Notes: a model not told the origin generated them from the letters alone. A DNA stretch of 64,000 nt from Forficula auricularia (GCA_024734495.1 JALMQS010000681.1:9251576-9315575); one strand, 5' to 3'. Counted from the stretch's first letter, positions 12,401 to 21,014 are shown. Numbers and translations are program-made.

Positions 12401-15400
12401 TCCGTGTCCCGTATTAATAAATGTCCCGAATTAGATAATTCATAATATCATATGAATATTATAATATTCGAATGTCTCTGCATAAATTAATTATAAAATT
12501 AAAATGTTTATATGTCAAGAATATATCGTCGCCTTAGAGAGTAAACCTTTTAACTCACAACAAGAAAATTTTACAGGACAGAGAAAAAACAAACAAAATT
12601 TAATATTGTTGTTATGGAAAAAACTATTTTTCACATGTTTTTCTACAACTAACGATCGTAATTTTAAGTAGAAGTTTTACTTGGACGATGCTGCATCTCT
12701 TTTTCTTTCGAACGGTATTAATATGTCATATATGATAAAAAATGGAGTTAGCAGGTTTACACTCTAAGCCGACGATATGTAGTTGTTGAATTTATTTTTA
12801 CTGTATTTTCATGTTTCATTTTATTTATTTTTTTTAATATTTTGTGGAAATTTTTTTTTTAATGGTTATTATTTGCTGGGGGGTCAATGTCCCGGATTGG
12901 CCCGCGTGGAAAAATGGTCACCTTAAATTAGAAGAAACTCTAAAAACTCTCGCAAACTACAATTTTCAAGAGTAGTAAATCAAAGCGTACTCTTCAAGAT
13001 GCATTTTTAAATAATTGGCTTCTGGGAACTTAGATGCCCATTTGGACCCCATGGATGCAAATAAATATACAAAAATATCGACTAATAAAAATGAATATAA
13101 TGCATTTTATTCGCTAATATAAAATTAAAATAATTTAAAAAATATAATTTAATAAAGTTTCTAGGTATGGAGTAGTCCATAAATTATGTCACATAGTGTG
13201 AGGGGATCAGGGGATCTTAAAAATTTTGATGTCACAAATGTCAAATTAAATAATGTATAAAATGATATGATTAAAAATAAAGTTAAACTTATATGTATTA
13301 AATCCCTTGAGTTGAGTTTAAATTATAGAAAAATATTTTACAATTATTGAATTATAGAGGAGGTGGCGACAACGTGGCTCGCGAGCCGGATGCGGCTCTT
13401 CAGTCAATCTCGTGCGGCTCTTGAACCTTCTTGAATAATACTGATTTTAAAAAGTACAGGGTGGGGCATAAAGATCTACCACATTTTGAAGAGGTATTAA
13501 AAAAATGAAAAAATTTAACTAGGAAAAAACTGAATATATTTTTGAAAAGAATCATAAAATAATTTTTTTAATGTATTTTAAAAATTATCAGACAAAAACA
13601 AAAAGGGGGTGGGGGGTGGGGTAAAAATGAAAATTCTAGCCCTTTCGCCCAAACCGACCAAATTTTATATACATATTCTGTGGACTCCCAGAAGGATAGA
13701 AATGCAAAAACTAACCACTCAAAATAGGGGTGGGGGGCAAAATTGAAAATTCTAGCCCTTTCGACCAAACTATGTATACAAAATTTGGTTAGTTTTTGCA
13801 TTTCTAGCCTTCTGGGGATCAACAGAATATGTATACAAAATTTGGTTGAGTTTGATCAAAAGGGCTAGAATTTTTTGACCCCCCCCCCTCTCCTTTTTGT
13901 CTGATAATGTTAAAAATACATTAAAAAAAAATTCATTTATTTTGTTTTCAAAAATAAATTTTGTTTTTTTCTAGTTAGTTTTTTTACATTTTTTATATCT
14001 CTTCAAAATGTGGTAGATCTTTATGCCACACCCTGTTTATTAATTAAATTGAAAAAATAATAATACAAAAATTATTTTTATAATGTTATAAAAAATAAAT
14101 GTTATTTCATTTATATTTTATAAAATAAAAAAATGTGCCATTTTTTAATAAACCAATAATTAACCTCCAAACAATGTGGCTCGCTTTGAAACAGTTCTAT
14201 AAATTTGCGGCTCCCAAAGTTAAGGTTAGTGGCCACCCCTGTTATAGAGTATAACAGTGATAGTGTGACGTCACAATACAGGGTATGCTCAATCAAAATG
14301 TTACAGAATGTGATTCAGAGGATGGGGTCTAAAAATTTTGAAATTCGTGTGACGTAATTTATGGACGGCCCTTATCAGAGTCCAAGGTAAAAAAGAAAAG
14401 TGAAAATTTCTAAATTTTCTCTCATGAAAATAAAATTTCTTTTAACCATTAGCTTATTAAATTAAAATACAATCTATTAAAAATATAAATAATTATATTA
14501 GAAAAAATGATTTGTTTTTTCTTTACTTGAAAACGTTCGCAACATTTCCCTTCGGTTTTCTCAAAAGCCTTGTATCGATTTTTATACTGGTCAAAAAAAT
14601 GCGGATGATTAAAATGTAGAGTTCTTGGATTTCTTATTTCAGGCGAGTAAAGACGAAAAGAACAATTTTGTAATTCTTCGGATGTTCCAATTTCTTCAAG
14701 CAATTCTTTTGCTAAATCTCGTTTCATCTTTTTATAGAGAAAAAAATCACTTAATTTAGTTACACGAAAAAAATAATATATATGTACATTATTAGTATAT
14801 TCAAATTAATTTATTTTATTATTTATTATATTTAAATATATTAAAAATGAACTTAAAAGGTTATTCCAATATTGGGAAATTGGTGAATTCGTAACAAATA
14901 ATGTGTAAGATTTCCTCCGACATCCACTCAAGGCTCTCGATATGACAGACCAAAAGAATAAGAAAGACCAAAAGAATAAAAAAGAAATTATAAATGAGAA
15001 TAAATTCGATCTATTTTATCGATTTCATCAATCTGGAGGTTCACAGTACCATTCTAATAAAAGAAAATATCATTTTGATTAAGAATTTTGTAGTTTAAAA
15101 GAAATTGCATGAAAAGATTCAATTTCTTCTCTCCGGGAGCGAATCAACTAGAAATAGCAATAAGTTTTATTTTTTTTCTCATTAGACATTTATTCAAATC
15201 ATTGGAAATTTCATATCTTTGTGTTATTTTGATATATCTTTTGAATTAAATAATTATTATTAGGAAATTTGCATTTTAAAGGGTAGTTTATTTGAAGTCC
15301 AATTTAAAAAAACGCTAATAACTTCGTTAAAATTTTTTAAAAAATATGAACTCAATTAAATATTATAAAACAATTAATTATTAATAATTTACTTTAATTT

Positions 15401-18400
15401 TGAACGAAATCGATCCAGTACTTTTTGAGAAAATCGTCAAAAACCATCTGAACCGTCACAAAACGATGTTTTTTGAAAGCACGAGATGCCTTTGAAAAAA
15501 GTTAAAAAAGTCATATGAAACGAAACATTGACTTATGACATGGAAGTGAATTTTAAAATGTTTCTAAAACGGCCTTTCATAGGCGGTTTTCGTGGTTTTT
15601 GACCATTTTCTCAAAAAGTACTCGATCGATTTCGTTCAAAACTGAATTAAATTGTTAATAATTAATTGTTTTATATTATCTATTAATTTTATATTTTTAA
15701 AAATTATTTTAACCGAGTTATTAGCATTTTTTCAAATTGGACTTCAAATAAACTACCCTTTAAAATGCAAATTTCCCAATAAAAATAATTTTATATTAAA
15801 GATATATCAAAATAACACAGAGATATAAAATTTCAATAGATTTGAATAAATATCTAATGAGAAAAAAAATAAAACTTTTTGTCATTTCTAGTTGATTCTC
15901 TCCCGGAGAGAAGAAATTGAATCTTTTCATGCAATTTCTTTTAAACTACAAAATTCTTAATCAAAATGCTATTTTCTTATATAAGAATGGTACCGTTAAC
16001 ATGCAGATAGATGAAATCGATAAAAAAGATCGATTTTTTTTCTCATTTATAATTCTTTCGGTCTCTTGTAACGAGAGGTTGTGTCGCCATCCAAGACGGC
16101 ATTGATTCACCAATTCCATTGACTAAACAATATTGGAATATCTTTTAACTCGTAAACTATTCATTTTAAACACTTCACTCATATTAACATTTCTGTTGGA
16201 AATTAAATCTTATTTAATATAGGTCATTATATAAATTTGTGTACCTCAAAGGGTTAGACAGTAAGGGTGAAATTTATGTGGAATATTAGATAAATAGTGC
16301 TCTATCGCTTTAGATATTCTACATAATAAAAAATTCTGATGAAGAAACATTTTGAAATATTAATTTCCTAAAAGAAAATTTATTACCTATAATTAGCTCC
16401 GATCAATATTTAAGTAGCTTGAGAGCTTGAGACGATTAAAATTTCGAAGATGATTAATTTATATAATTTTTGCTCGTTTAATAAGAGTAAATAGATAGAT
16501 AAATTGAATATCCCTTAATTTATGGTAGATATAGCTATTAATTGATTTTTTTGGAAAATTTTTATACTGCTGATCATTCAATAAATTTGCTTTAAGATAT
16601 TTTCACACTTACATTTTCTATAAGAAGAAGTTTCCTGAAAGTTGTAAGTGCTTTTTTCCTTCCAAAGAATAAGCCAATCGTGGAACTTCTTTTTCTGGAA
16701 CACTCGTTGAAATAAGACGTCGAAGGATTGGTCCATACCATAGACCAACATCTTGATACCCTGCTGAATCCGTAAACACTCCAGGACCGAAACGTTTATT
16801 TTCTTTAAATAAACCTGATAAAAAATTAATTAATAGAGATTGGAGTTGGTGAAAGATGAAACATCTTTAATAAAGATAAAAGGAAATAAATATTTTATGA
16901 GATATTAATTTACTACGAGTTAGGTTTTCTAGGTCACTTGTTTCACGTTAAAAATTGAAAAAATAAGAGGTAAATTTTTTCAATATATATATATATTTCG
17001 GGTTATCAACCGATCTTCAGTAATTACAGAAAATAAAATTATTTTATGTAATTCCTGAAGATGGGTTGATAACCCGAAATATATATATTGAAAAAATTTA
17101 CCTCTTTTATTATTTTAATTTTTAATGTGAAACAAGTGATCTAGAAAACCTTTTTTTTTTTTTATTTATTTATTGTCACCGAGAGCAAAGCCCATTTAGA
17201 CAGCACATCAGTAAGTGTTAGTAGGGTTAGTGAGGGAGCCGAGTTTTATCCAGAATAAATTTTTATATGCTAGCCAGGCTCTAACCCGGGTCTCCTCATC
17301 AACGATTCTGAAGCGGGCCCAGCGCCTTAGCCAGCTCTGACAACCCGACTCCCCTAGAAAACCTAAATCATAGTAAATTAATATCTCATAAAATATTTAT
17401 TTACTTTTATCTTTGATAAAATATTTTATATTAATGTTTGTAGCGAAATTTTGGCAAAAAAAATGCTGAAGTAAAAAACTGTAATGTTATTATGAAAAAA
17501 GTAAAGTACATATTTGGTGGGTGGAATGGAAGAACCGACCAAATAACAGAATCTATTGCAATACAATGCTAGATGTAATTGTAGAAAATTTACAGAATAT
17601 GGAATCAAGGATTGATATGTCCTCGTGGTTGTTATTCGAAAATGGTAATAATTGACGACTGTCGAAGTTTCTGCTGGTCAGAGACAAAAATAATTTCCTC
17701 TATTATTTTAGTTTACTCTTGGATTACCCAATCTTCCCTTAAATTATACATCAGACGAGATTACGATTTAAAATAATGTTTTCCTCAAATGAGGCTATAG
17801 GGGATTATTGTTATCATTAGAACAAACGCCAAAATAGTATCTATAATAAAGAGAAGGGGCGGAGATAAGCCAAGGGATTGAGAAAGCTAGATAAGACCGA
17901 ATCTTCTATTATTGCTTGGTTCTGAATTAGAAAATTAATTAAACCTTTCTAGTGTTTTCAATAACGTTTCTATTAGAAGTGATTACATGAGGTAAAAAAT
18001 AAAATATTAAATTTCTTTTAAAATAAACTTTGAAAACATTATAGTCCAGTCAACAAATGGGTTATAGAAAACATTTTAGAAAAGAGAATTTTTTTCTTAT
18101 CGAATGTGTTTGGGCTAAATAGGAGGTAAAAATACTAAAAGTCCCCAGCCCTAGCTACCGGGCTTAGGGGTGGAAGGGAGGTGGAAAATTCCCGTTTTTT
18201 GGTTTTTTTGCTTATATCTCAAAAACGGAGTGTCACAGGGAAAAAGATATTCTTAGCAAAATAAAAGCTTATAATATTTACTACAAAATTGCTTATATTT
18301 AATTTTTCTCTATTCCTTACGGTTTTTGAGATATTTGCCTGCGAATATTGTTATGCATGAAAAAAATAGAATTTCCTATATTTTTCGTCAAATTTTTCTC

Positions 18401-21014
18401 TCTATTACCTCAGCCTTTCGTTTAACAGTAAAAGTCCTCAGATAAGAAGTTGTAGAGCATTCAATTTCCTTTAAAATGATATATACATTTATAATTTTAT
18501 TTTCAAATCGCCTGGAGTTATAACAATTTTAAAATTTCAGGTCGATTTATACATTTTGTTAGAAAACCCCGCAATAACACAGTAGATAGGGGGGTTTCAG
18601 CTCACATTAATTGCGGGAAAAGATTTTTTCTAGGATCGTTTGATATGGTTAAGGTATGCCAAATCTAAGTTTGCGACCTCGAAAGTGTGGGGGACAACTT
18701 TTGGTGGTCGAAGAACCTCGAAATTTTCGGACTTTTACCCAAAAACTCGCACTTTTTTCGATTTTTTCCCATTTCGACAATGATGGAGCAAGTTTTCGAC
18801 AAAGACCATTCCATACAATTTTAAACTAGATTAAATTTGCTACAATTTAAACAAAGTTTCATCTTAATTGGATAATGGTAACCCGTGCCGCAATTAGGTT
18901 GAAATTTTGAAAAACAGCAATTTTTTGCAAAAAATCTCGGTTTTCCCTTGAATGACACATTCCAAAATTCAAAAAAAAAAAAAAGGGATAATTTAAACTA
19001 TCTTTTTTATTCAAAAACCTAAGTTTCGGTGGCATATTCCCTTCTTCTTCAAAACCCTGAATGCCTCATCAATATCCACTCAATTCACTTATCAGTCCGT
19101 CTCCAAAAACTACTTCAATCTTATTTTAAATTAATATTATGTCACCTGATTTTTAAATTTGTACTTTTTAATTTTTGTACTAGCTAATAAATTTTTATGT
19201 TTAATAAAAATTAAATGAAACAATTTTAATTAGTACATTTTTAAAATGAATATAAGGCTTATTTTATTTAATACTTATAATGCTTAAAAGCGACAAATAA
19301 CAGGATATAACAAAAAAAGCGTTCTTTGTAATTAATTTTCAAATTTGAGGATTAAAATTAATAAAAAAATTTCCAACTTTCCTTGTTTCTTTCATCTGAT
19401 ATGTATAGGAGGAGGTATGAAGGAGGAGGTATCAGCCAAAGATGGAATCACTGGGTTCAATAAAACGTTTTGGCCTGAATTTATTTGGCCATCTTCAGTT
19501 AACTAGGAGCTATACACAAAATGCGGTACACATATGTGATCGAACCAAGCCTTGTCAAAAATAAAATTTTTTAGCTTCATGTAAATTTGTAACGTGCCTG
19601 GACCCAAAAGTTTCAAAATGAAAGTAATGAGTTTATATAATCTTGTTTTGTAAGCAAATAAAAAAATATTAAAATAAATTTATAATATAGTACTACCTAT
19701 GTATTTTTTTTTTTGATTTGTTATTTATTACTTTGTTATAATTATATTTGTATTGATGCTTGTTAATTTGTTGTAATTAGATTTGTATTGATGATTGATT
19801 GACCTAGCCACCGGGGACTTGTGCCTCTAAGCGGGTCGAGGAATAAATTTATGTATGTATTTATATCCCAAAATATTTTTCAGTAATTTTAAGTAGGCAC
19901 ATCTTCACTTCTCGCTAATAAAGGAAAAATTACAGTGAATAAAGGCTTAAATTTTTAAAATGGCGGCACTGTCAATTTTTAATTCTTTAATTATCAATAA
20001 TTGTTACTTTTTTAAATTATCTTATATTTAATAAAATTTTAATAATTTATTTATAAACAAAATGACACCTTATTTTTGCAAGTTGGTTAATTATTAACCG
20101 AGTTATGGTGGTTTTAGTTATGGTTAGTTATTCTTAAGTAAATAAAAAAAGATGGTTCTGGATTTCAATCGCTGGATTGTTTGAATTTAATTTGACAAGC
20201 GAGTTGAACAAATCGATGTAAGATGGCAGCATTAGAAAATGAATAAAGTTTAAATTCAAATATTCAAAATTCGATGATGGCCGATTTCATCTCATCCAAT
20301 TAACTACATATGACTAGCCTATAATAATGACAATAAAAAAACATCATAACTCGATTAATTGTGAACCGATTTTCAAAATTAAGGTGTCATTTTATTCAGA
20401 ATAAAATGCTTAATATTTTACTAAATAAAAGATACTTTGATAAAACTAACTATTGAGATATAAAGGATTGAATAATTGAGATGTAGCAATATTCACTCAA
20501 TTTTGAGATTCTATATTCACTATAATTTTTGACTACTTATCTATAGTGAAGCATACCTTGAAAGTAGGCATTATTTGAATAAGAAATGTTTCCATATCCT
20601 TCAAATTCGCTCGCAAAAAATGAACCAACGTATGAATGTTTTCCACCACCGATTCCGTCGAAATTAGCTCCATGGTCATTCCATTGGTAGGTTCCATAGC
20701 CATGATACGTTCCGGATTCCCATCGACCTTCATAAGATTGCATCCATTGAGTAGATCCCTAATTCAGAATTTCTTCAGATTGGTTTAAACAGCTTATGGG
20801 ATATCTCTAGTTTACTTACAGTTGTTTTGTTAACAAGATAGTATCCTTTGTCATCGTTTTGAAGACAATTAACATCAAATTCGCCGATATAACGCAAGTC
20901 GGTTCTTTCTCGAAAACGGATGTGGGTTGATCCAACTTGTGCTTCGATACGACCTAGTTCTTCAAAAACCGAATTTGGAATGAAATAGATTCCAGTTTCA
21001 TTTTGGTCTGGCAT
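250..21014 (-). CDS. ANKMY1: ANKMY1-like gene: MORN and ankyrin repeat protein (3' end outside window)
   Basis: Eleven minus-strand exons are supported: 20820-21014, 20557-20758, 16613-16814, 14527-14727, 11606-11935, 7207-7441, 6291-6489, 5335-5633, 3636-3679, 2522-2829 and 250-469. The order MORN repeats, then the DVGLW motif, then ankyrin repeats ending in RGADPN matches vertebrate ANKMY1 (ankyrin repeat and MYND domain protein 1). The MYND zinc finger should lie left of position 1. Splice phases agree across all junctions except around three exons with frame errors. The family is poorly characterised and is usually linked to ciliated or sperm cells; that role is not visible here. The gene may be a live copy with assembly indels or a young pseudogene. 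Introns are full of transposons. Confidence 0.8.
589..795. mobile_element. Two tRNA-derived SINE heads in inverted orientation
   Basis: Two copies of a tRNA-like head face each other. B boxes GGGTTTGAATCTCGGC (plus, near 729) and its mirror GGGATTCGAACTCGG (near 638) are flanked by matching AAAAGGATCAGC / GCTGATCCTTTT and AATTAGGGAACGAAGA / TCTTCGTTCCCTAATT. It is a palindrome of about 207 bp. Confidence 0.65.
1098..1318 (-). mobile_element. tRNA-derived SINE, family A
   Basis: Read on minus, it starts GGGGGAGTCGGGTTTGCTCA (A box), has the B box GGGTTCGATCCTGG, and ends GTTCCCGGTGACA with an A-rich tail. Flanked by the 9-bp target duplication CAAATAATT (1089-1097 and 1319-1327). Other copies are at 17152-17353 and 44359-44563. 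Confidence 0.85.
1630..2372. mobile_element. TIR element carrying a minisatellite
   Basis: The ends are inverted repeats of about 100 bp: GATCAGCACACACCCCGAAA near 1688 pairs with TTTCCGGGTGTGTGCTGATC near 2285. The interior (about 1860-2280) is a degenerate minisatellite. Each unit holds CTAGCC, a GTATACATA block and CAAAAACTAACCACCC. The same minisatellite recurs at 13.6-13.9, 40.85-41.23 and 57.7 kb. Confidence 0.65.
2522..2829 (-). CDS. ANKMY1: ANKMY1-like exon 10 (no methionine in frame)
   Basis: Acceptor attgtttttag, donor GTAAGTC, 308 nt, phase 0 to 2. It is an uninterrupted frame starting WQFYYRGDVFNIEETYG and ending EIDWILLNK, lysine- and glutamate-rich in the middle. There is no in-frame ATG, so start-based ORF finders skip it. 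It is a lineage-specific linker before the next ankyrin repeats; its function is unknown. Confidence 0.65.
3075..3337 (-). mobile_element. tRNA-derived SINE, family D
   Basis: On minus it begins GCGACTGTGGGTCAATGGTC with a B box GCTGGTTCGAGACTGAG, followed by a 3' body with CCAAACTAGCCGTTCGGAAC. A second copy on plus is at 42143-42403. It lies in an ANKMY1-like intron. Confidence 0.7.
3636..3679 (-). CDS. ANKMY1: ANKMY1-like exon 9 (44-nt microexon)
   Basis: Acceptor catttttag, donor GTAAAT, phase 1 to phase 0, coding EENGQNFEKYFPSK. It was chosen because its phases exactly bridge exon 8 (ends phase 1) and exon 10 (starts phase 0). It has no similarity of its own to confirm it. Confidence 0.5.
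4430..5245. mobile_element. TIR element with three tandem ~200-bp units
   Basis: The ends match as inverted repeats: AAAACACGCTTCTAAAAAGT near 4448 and ACTTTTTAGAAGCGTGTTTT near 5212. Inside are three direct copies (about 4500, 4700 and 4916) of a unit starting GGAATAATTATCGGAAAAGA and containing GATGATCAAGGACAGTCGAT. A smaller hairpin (TAATGTAATAATCAAAAAG / CTTTTTTGATTATTACATTA) lies at 5110-5205. A single related unit is at 45050-45240. Confidence 0.65.
5335..5633 (-). CDS. ANKMY1: ANKMY1-like exon 8: Lys/Glu-rich linker
   Basis: Acceptor ttttttctag, donor GTAATGG, 299 nt, phase 2 to phase 1, no stops. It encodes a basic patch (NKNTRKKSVKKLNK), then an acidic one (NDEEEEIKSY), then a helix-like KPKFWRTPKLSKLIMDIEKS. 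No domain is recognised. The phase matches the exons on both sides, which supports it as a linker between the ankyrin blocks. Confidence 0.65.
5704..6290. other. ANKMY1-like intron, AT-rich
   Basis: Mostly AT-rich sequence with homopolymer runs. At 5995-6230 two degenerate copies of GTGACGCGTGA...CTCAATC..ATTTACT form a short direct repeat. No gene is seen. Confidence 0.4.
6291..6489 (-). CDS. ANKMY1: ANKMY1-like exon 7: ankyrin repeat (two frame shifts)
   Basis: Acceptor tataaatccag, donor GTAAAG. Three consecutive frames carry family-like sequence: ANQHVNVIDILLDRCANAE, then NDECITPLVMCLLQYA, then HFVDYVDDWESAFLVLKEE. They correspond to the HNDIVNLLLDCGADVN and SDEGLTALSMCFLLHY blocks of ANKMY1. 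Each change is a +1 shift. Length is 199 nt, whereas a phase 0 to 2 exon is needed. No single ORF covers it, so a plain ORF scan would miss it. Confidence 0.6.
6562..7145. mobile_element. TIR element in ANKMY1-like intron
   Basis: Inverted ends: AATAAATATGCACAAGCTGG near 6564 pairs with CCAGCTTGTGCATATTTATT near 7122, and the similarity runs inward for over 100 bp (TATTCCAAATAAG / CTTATTTGGAATA). There is no transposase. Interior motif AAAGTTTCATCTTAATT with GGTAACCC recurs near 18850. Confidence 0.6.
7207..7441 (-). CDS. ANKMY1: ANKMY1-like exon 6: first ankyrin repeat (frame problem)
   Basis: The ankyrin frame reads LTRLQACSKGQSDFVAHLLE and then VADGRGNTCLMVAA, matching the VADAKGYTVLAAA region of ANKMY1. 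The donor is GCG|GTAAAA. The best acceptor is the pyrimidine-rich ttttctctatgtaacag at 7442. From it the exon is 235 nt, one base too many (or two too few) for the phase 0 to 0 that its neighbours require. The ankyrin frame is closed by a TAA near 7430, so a frameshift is likely inside the 5' third. Confidence 0.6.
7641..8754. mobile_element. hAT-like MITE with nested elements
   Basis: Ends CAGTGGTTCTTAACC and GGCTAAGAACCACTG are typical hAT termini. Flanking octamers CTTTAAAC and CTCTAAAA agree at six of eight positions, fitting a decayed 8-bp duplication. Nested inside from about 7822 to 8520 is sequence with ACCGACTTCAAAAAA ends, including a palindrome. Confidence 0.7.
8164..8520. repeat. 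Palindrome with ACCGACTTC ends
   Basis: Two arms of about 150 bp: ACCGACTTCAAAAAAATTAA at 8173 mirrors TTAATTTTTTTGAAGTCGGT ending at 8510. The spacer is about 65 bp around 8340. ACCGACTTCAAAAAAAGG also starts a related stretch at 7822. Confidence 0.7.
8977..9528. mobile_element. hAT-like MITE with 8-bp target duplication
   Basis: Ends CAGGAGTGTCAGCC and GACAAGCCTG; perfect 8-bp duplication GACTAGAC at 8969-8976 and 9529-9536. 552 bp, no transposase. Terminal GC-rich parts contain GGGCCACATTGG. Confidence 0.8.
9565..10060. repeat. Dispersed repeat fragment with (TGTA)n/(TGGA)n microsatellite
   Basis: A tetranucleotide run of TGTA then TGGA at about 9780-9845 follows a conserved stretch (GGTCTCGCGGCAAGCGCGAC, and AAAACCGTCATGTG on minus). 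A related minus-strand piece is at 49930-50080, so this is a dispersed element rather than host sequence. Confidence 0.55.
10305..11590 (+). mobile_element. Mariner transposon, decayed
   Basis: Terminal inverted repeats GTGTACAACTTTGCTTCCGC (10310) and GCGGAAGCAAAGTTGTACAC (11561). The insertion is close to TA on both sides, although the outermost bases have diverged. About 1.28 kb, the usual mariner size, with a broken transposase inside. Its right end is about 20 bp from the splice donor of the 11606-11935 exon. Confidence 0.85.
10479..11535 (+). pseudogene. Mariner transposase, frameshifted
   Basis: The N-terminal helix-turn-helix part is intact (HLREVLIFCFNMKKSAAECS, WFQRFKNGDFDVED). Frame changes follow near 10670, 10780, 10860, 10940 and 11310. 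Catalytic motifs remain in separate frames: HRIVTGDK (first Asp), LQHDNARPHVAK (second Asp) and SDYHLFRSM (third Asp). A 34-residue spacing between the last two Asp marks it as a DD34D mariner. It cannot make a working enzyme. Confidence 0.85.
11606..11935 (-). CDS. ANKMY1: ANKMY1-like exon 5 (linker before ankyrin repeats)
   Basis: Acceptor ttttctctctag, donor GTAATT, 330 nt, phase 0 to 0, 110 codons without a stop. It contains an acidic stretch (METDVDSPPVQE-like) and a YSWNND segment that may match the HTSWNMG region of ANKMY1. The right end of a mariner element lies only about 20 bp past the donor, inside the following intron. Confidence 0.7.
11991..12340 (+). mobile_element. tRNA-derived SINE, family B, with LINE-like tail
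   Basis: Head CCCTGGTGTAATGGTCAGCA (A box) and CTCGGGCTCGATTCCCGG (B box). The 3' part GATGGAGGGGCCAGCCCATA ... TTCTGGTGTATCTGCTTC matches LINE-type tails at 59265-59350 and, on minus, 55262-55355. Possible short duplication AAGATG at both ends. Confidence 0.75.
12370..12930. mobile_element. TIR element (AGGGTGACCA ends) with nested TIR element
   Basis: Ends AGGGTGACCATTCGACCC and TGGAAAAATGGTCACCTT are roughly inverted. A second TIR element of about 255 bp lies inside at 12523-12778, with ends ATATCGTCGCCTTAGAGAGT and ACTCTAAGCCGACGATAT. Neither codes for protein. Confidence 0.6.
13360..14241. mobile_element. hAT-like MITE with perfect 8-bp duplication
   Basis: Duplication TTATAGAG at 13352-13359 and 14242-14249. 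The left end GAGGTGGCGACAACGTGGCT is worn; the right end GTGGCCACCCCTG is typical hAT. Internal CGTGGCTCG and GCGGCTCTT motifs are characteristic of this kind of MITE. It is itself interrupted at about 13455-14036. Confidence 0.75.
13455..14036. mobile_element. Nested TIR element with minisatellite core
   Basis: Ends CAGGGTGGGGCATAAAGATC and GATCTTTATGCCACACCCTG; the match continues through CTACCACATTTTGAAGAG. The core (about 13600-13890) is the same CTAGCC/GTATACA minisatellite as in the 1630-2372 element, although the two sets of ends are different. Confidence 0.75.
14527..14727 (-). CDS. ANKMY1: ANKMY1-like exon 4
   Basis: Acceptor ataaaaag, donor GTAAAG, 201 nt, phase 0 to 0, 67 codons with no stop. 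It starts MKRDLAKELLEEIG and contains FFDQYKNRY, which may correspond to the FFYDYKRF segment of vertebrate ANKMY1 between the MORN and ankyrin parts. It sits just right of a nested transposon block. Confidence 0.7.
14862..16152. repeat. 1.3-kb foldback palindrome, copy 1
   Basis: Two arms of about 600 bp meet near 15500. Outer ends GGTTATTCCAATATTGG and CCAATATTGG-like AATATTGGAATATC; inner matches include GCATTTTAAAGGGTAGTTTA / TAAACTACCCTTTAAAATGC and TTGAAGTCCAATTT / AAATTGGACTTCAA. No significant ORF. The second copy is at 59800-61046. Confidence 0.8.
16613..16814 (-). CDS. ANKMY1: ANKMY1-like exon 3: third MORN repeat and DVGLW motif (frame broken)
   Basis: Acceptor tatcag, strong donor GTAAGTG. 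It encodes GLFKENKRFGPGVF and QDVGLWYG, a close match to the family. The exon is 202 nt, but 203 nt are needed to pass from phase 1 (exon 2) to phase 0 (exon 4). In the running frame a TAG lies just before the donor. The frame returns if one base is missing near the run of six A at about 16649-16654. This is either an assembly homopolymer error or a real frameshift. Confidence 0.75.
16840..17425. repeat. Palindromic element split by a SINE
   Basis: Arms mirror around 17030: ATATATTTCGGGTTATCAAC (16990) against GTTGATAACCCGAAATATAT (17066), extending out to AAACATCTTTAATAAAGATA / TATCTTTGATAAA. The right arm is interrupted by a family A SINE at 17152-17353. It carries the CTGAAGA-hairpin-GAAA core shared by many palindromes here. 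Confidence 0.75.
17152..17353 (-). mobile_element. tRNA-derived SINE, family A, inside a palindrome
   Basis: Perfect 11-bp target duplication CTAGAAAACCT at 17141-17151 and 17354-17364. On minus the head is GGGAGTCGGGTTGTCAGAGC and the body ends GTTCCCGG-like GCTCTCGGTGACA. It is younger than the palindrome it interrupts. Confidence 0.85.
17430..19430. other. ANKMY1-like intron, no gene seen
   Basis: AT-rich sequence. 18100-18960 looks like a dispersed element: it contains CTTATATCTCAAAAACGGAG and AAAGTTTCATCTTAATTGG...GGTAACCC, also present near 6889. No transposase, no splice-consistent coding exon. Confidence 0.4.
19440..19525 (-). repeat. Solo hairpin motif CTGAAGA-T-GGCC...GGCC-AAAACG
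   Basis: On minus: AACTGAAGATGGCCAAATAA then TTCAGGCCAAAACG. It has the same layout as the cores of the palindromic elements but is not part of an obvious palindrome, and the final GAAA reads AAAA. Confidence 0.45.
19690..19860 (+). repeat. LINE-like 3' fragment
   Basis: ATTGATGCTTGTTAATTTG... then GACTTGTGCCTCTAAGCGGG and GTCGAGGAATAAA. Matches 55725-55850 closely. It reads as the 3' UTR of a retroelement; no coding part is present. Confidence 0.5.
20557..20758 (-). CDS. ANKMY1: ANKMY1-like exon 2: MORN repeats
   Basis: Acceptor gaattag, donor GTATGC, 202 nt, phase 0 to phase 1. It encodes two MORN-like repeats, YEGRWESGTYHGYGTYQW and YVGSFFASEFEGYGNISY. MORN repeats usually bind membranes or act as protein spacers. 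The third MORN repeat starts at the exon end (YFQ|G) and continues in exon 3. Confidence 0.85.
20820..21014 (-). CDS. ANKMY1: ANKMY1-like exon 1 (start codon)
   Basis: 65 codons from the ATG at 21012-21014, starting MPDQNETGIYF and ending at a donor GTAAGTAA. No recognisable domain lies in this N-terminal part. The frame is open a little upstream of the chosen ATG, but that stretch is AT-rich and looks like 5' UTR. The exon ends in phase 0 and joins cleanly to the MORN exon 61 bp downstream. Confidence 0.75.

Larger units (their letters stand above)
13165..14373. mobile_element. TIR element interrupted by a hAT MITE
   Basis: Ends CCATAAATTATGTCACA and TGTGACGTAATTTATGG. An uninterrupted relative sits at 52547-52861 in the opposite orientation, matching through AATTATAG...GATAGTGTGACG. 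This one has been split by a hAT element at 13360-14241. Confidence 0.7.
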
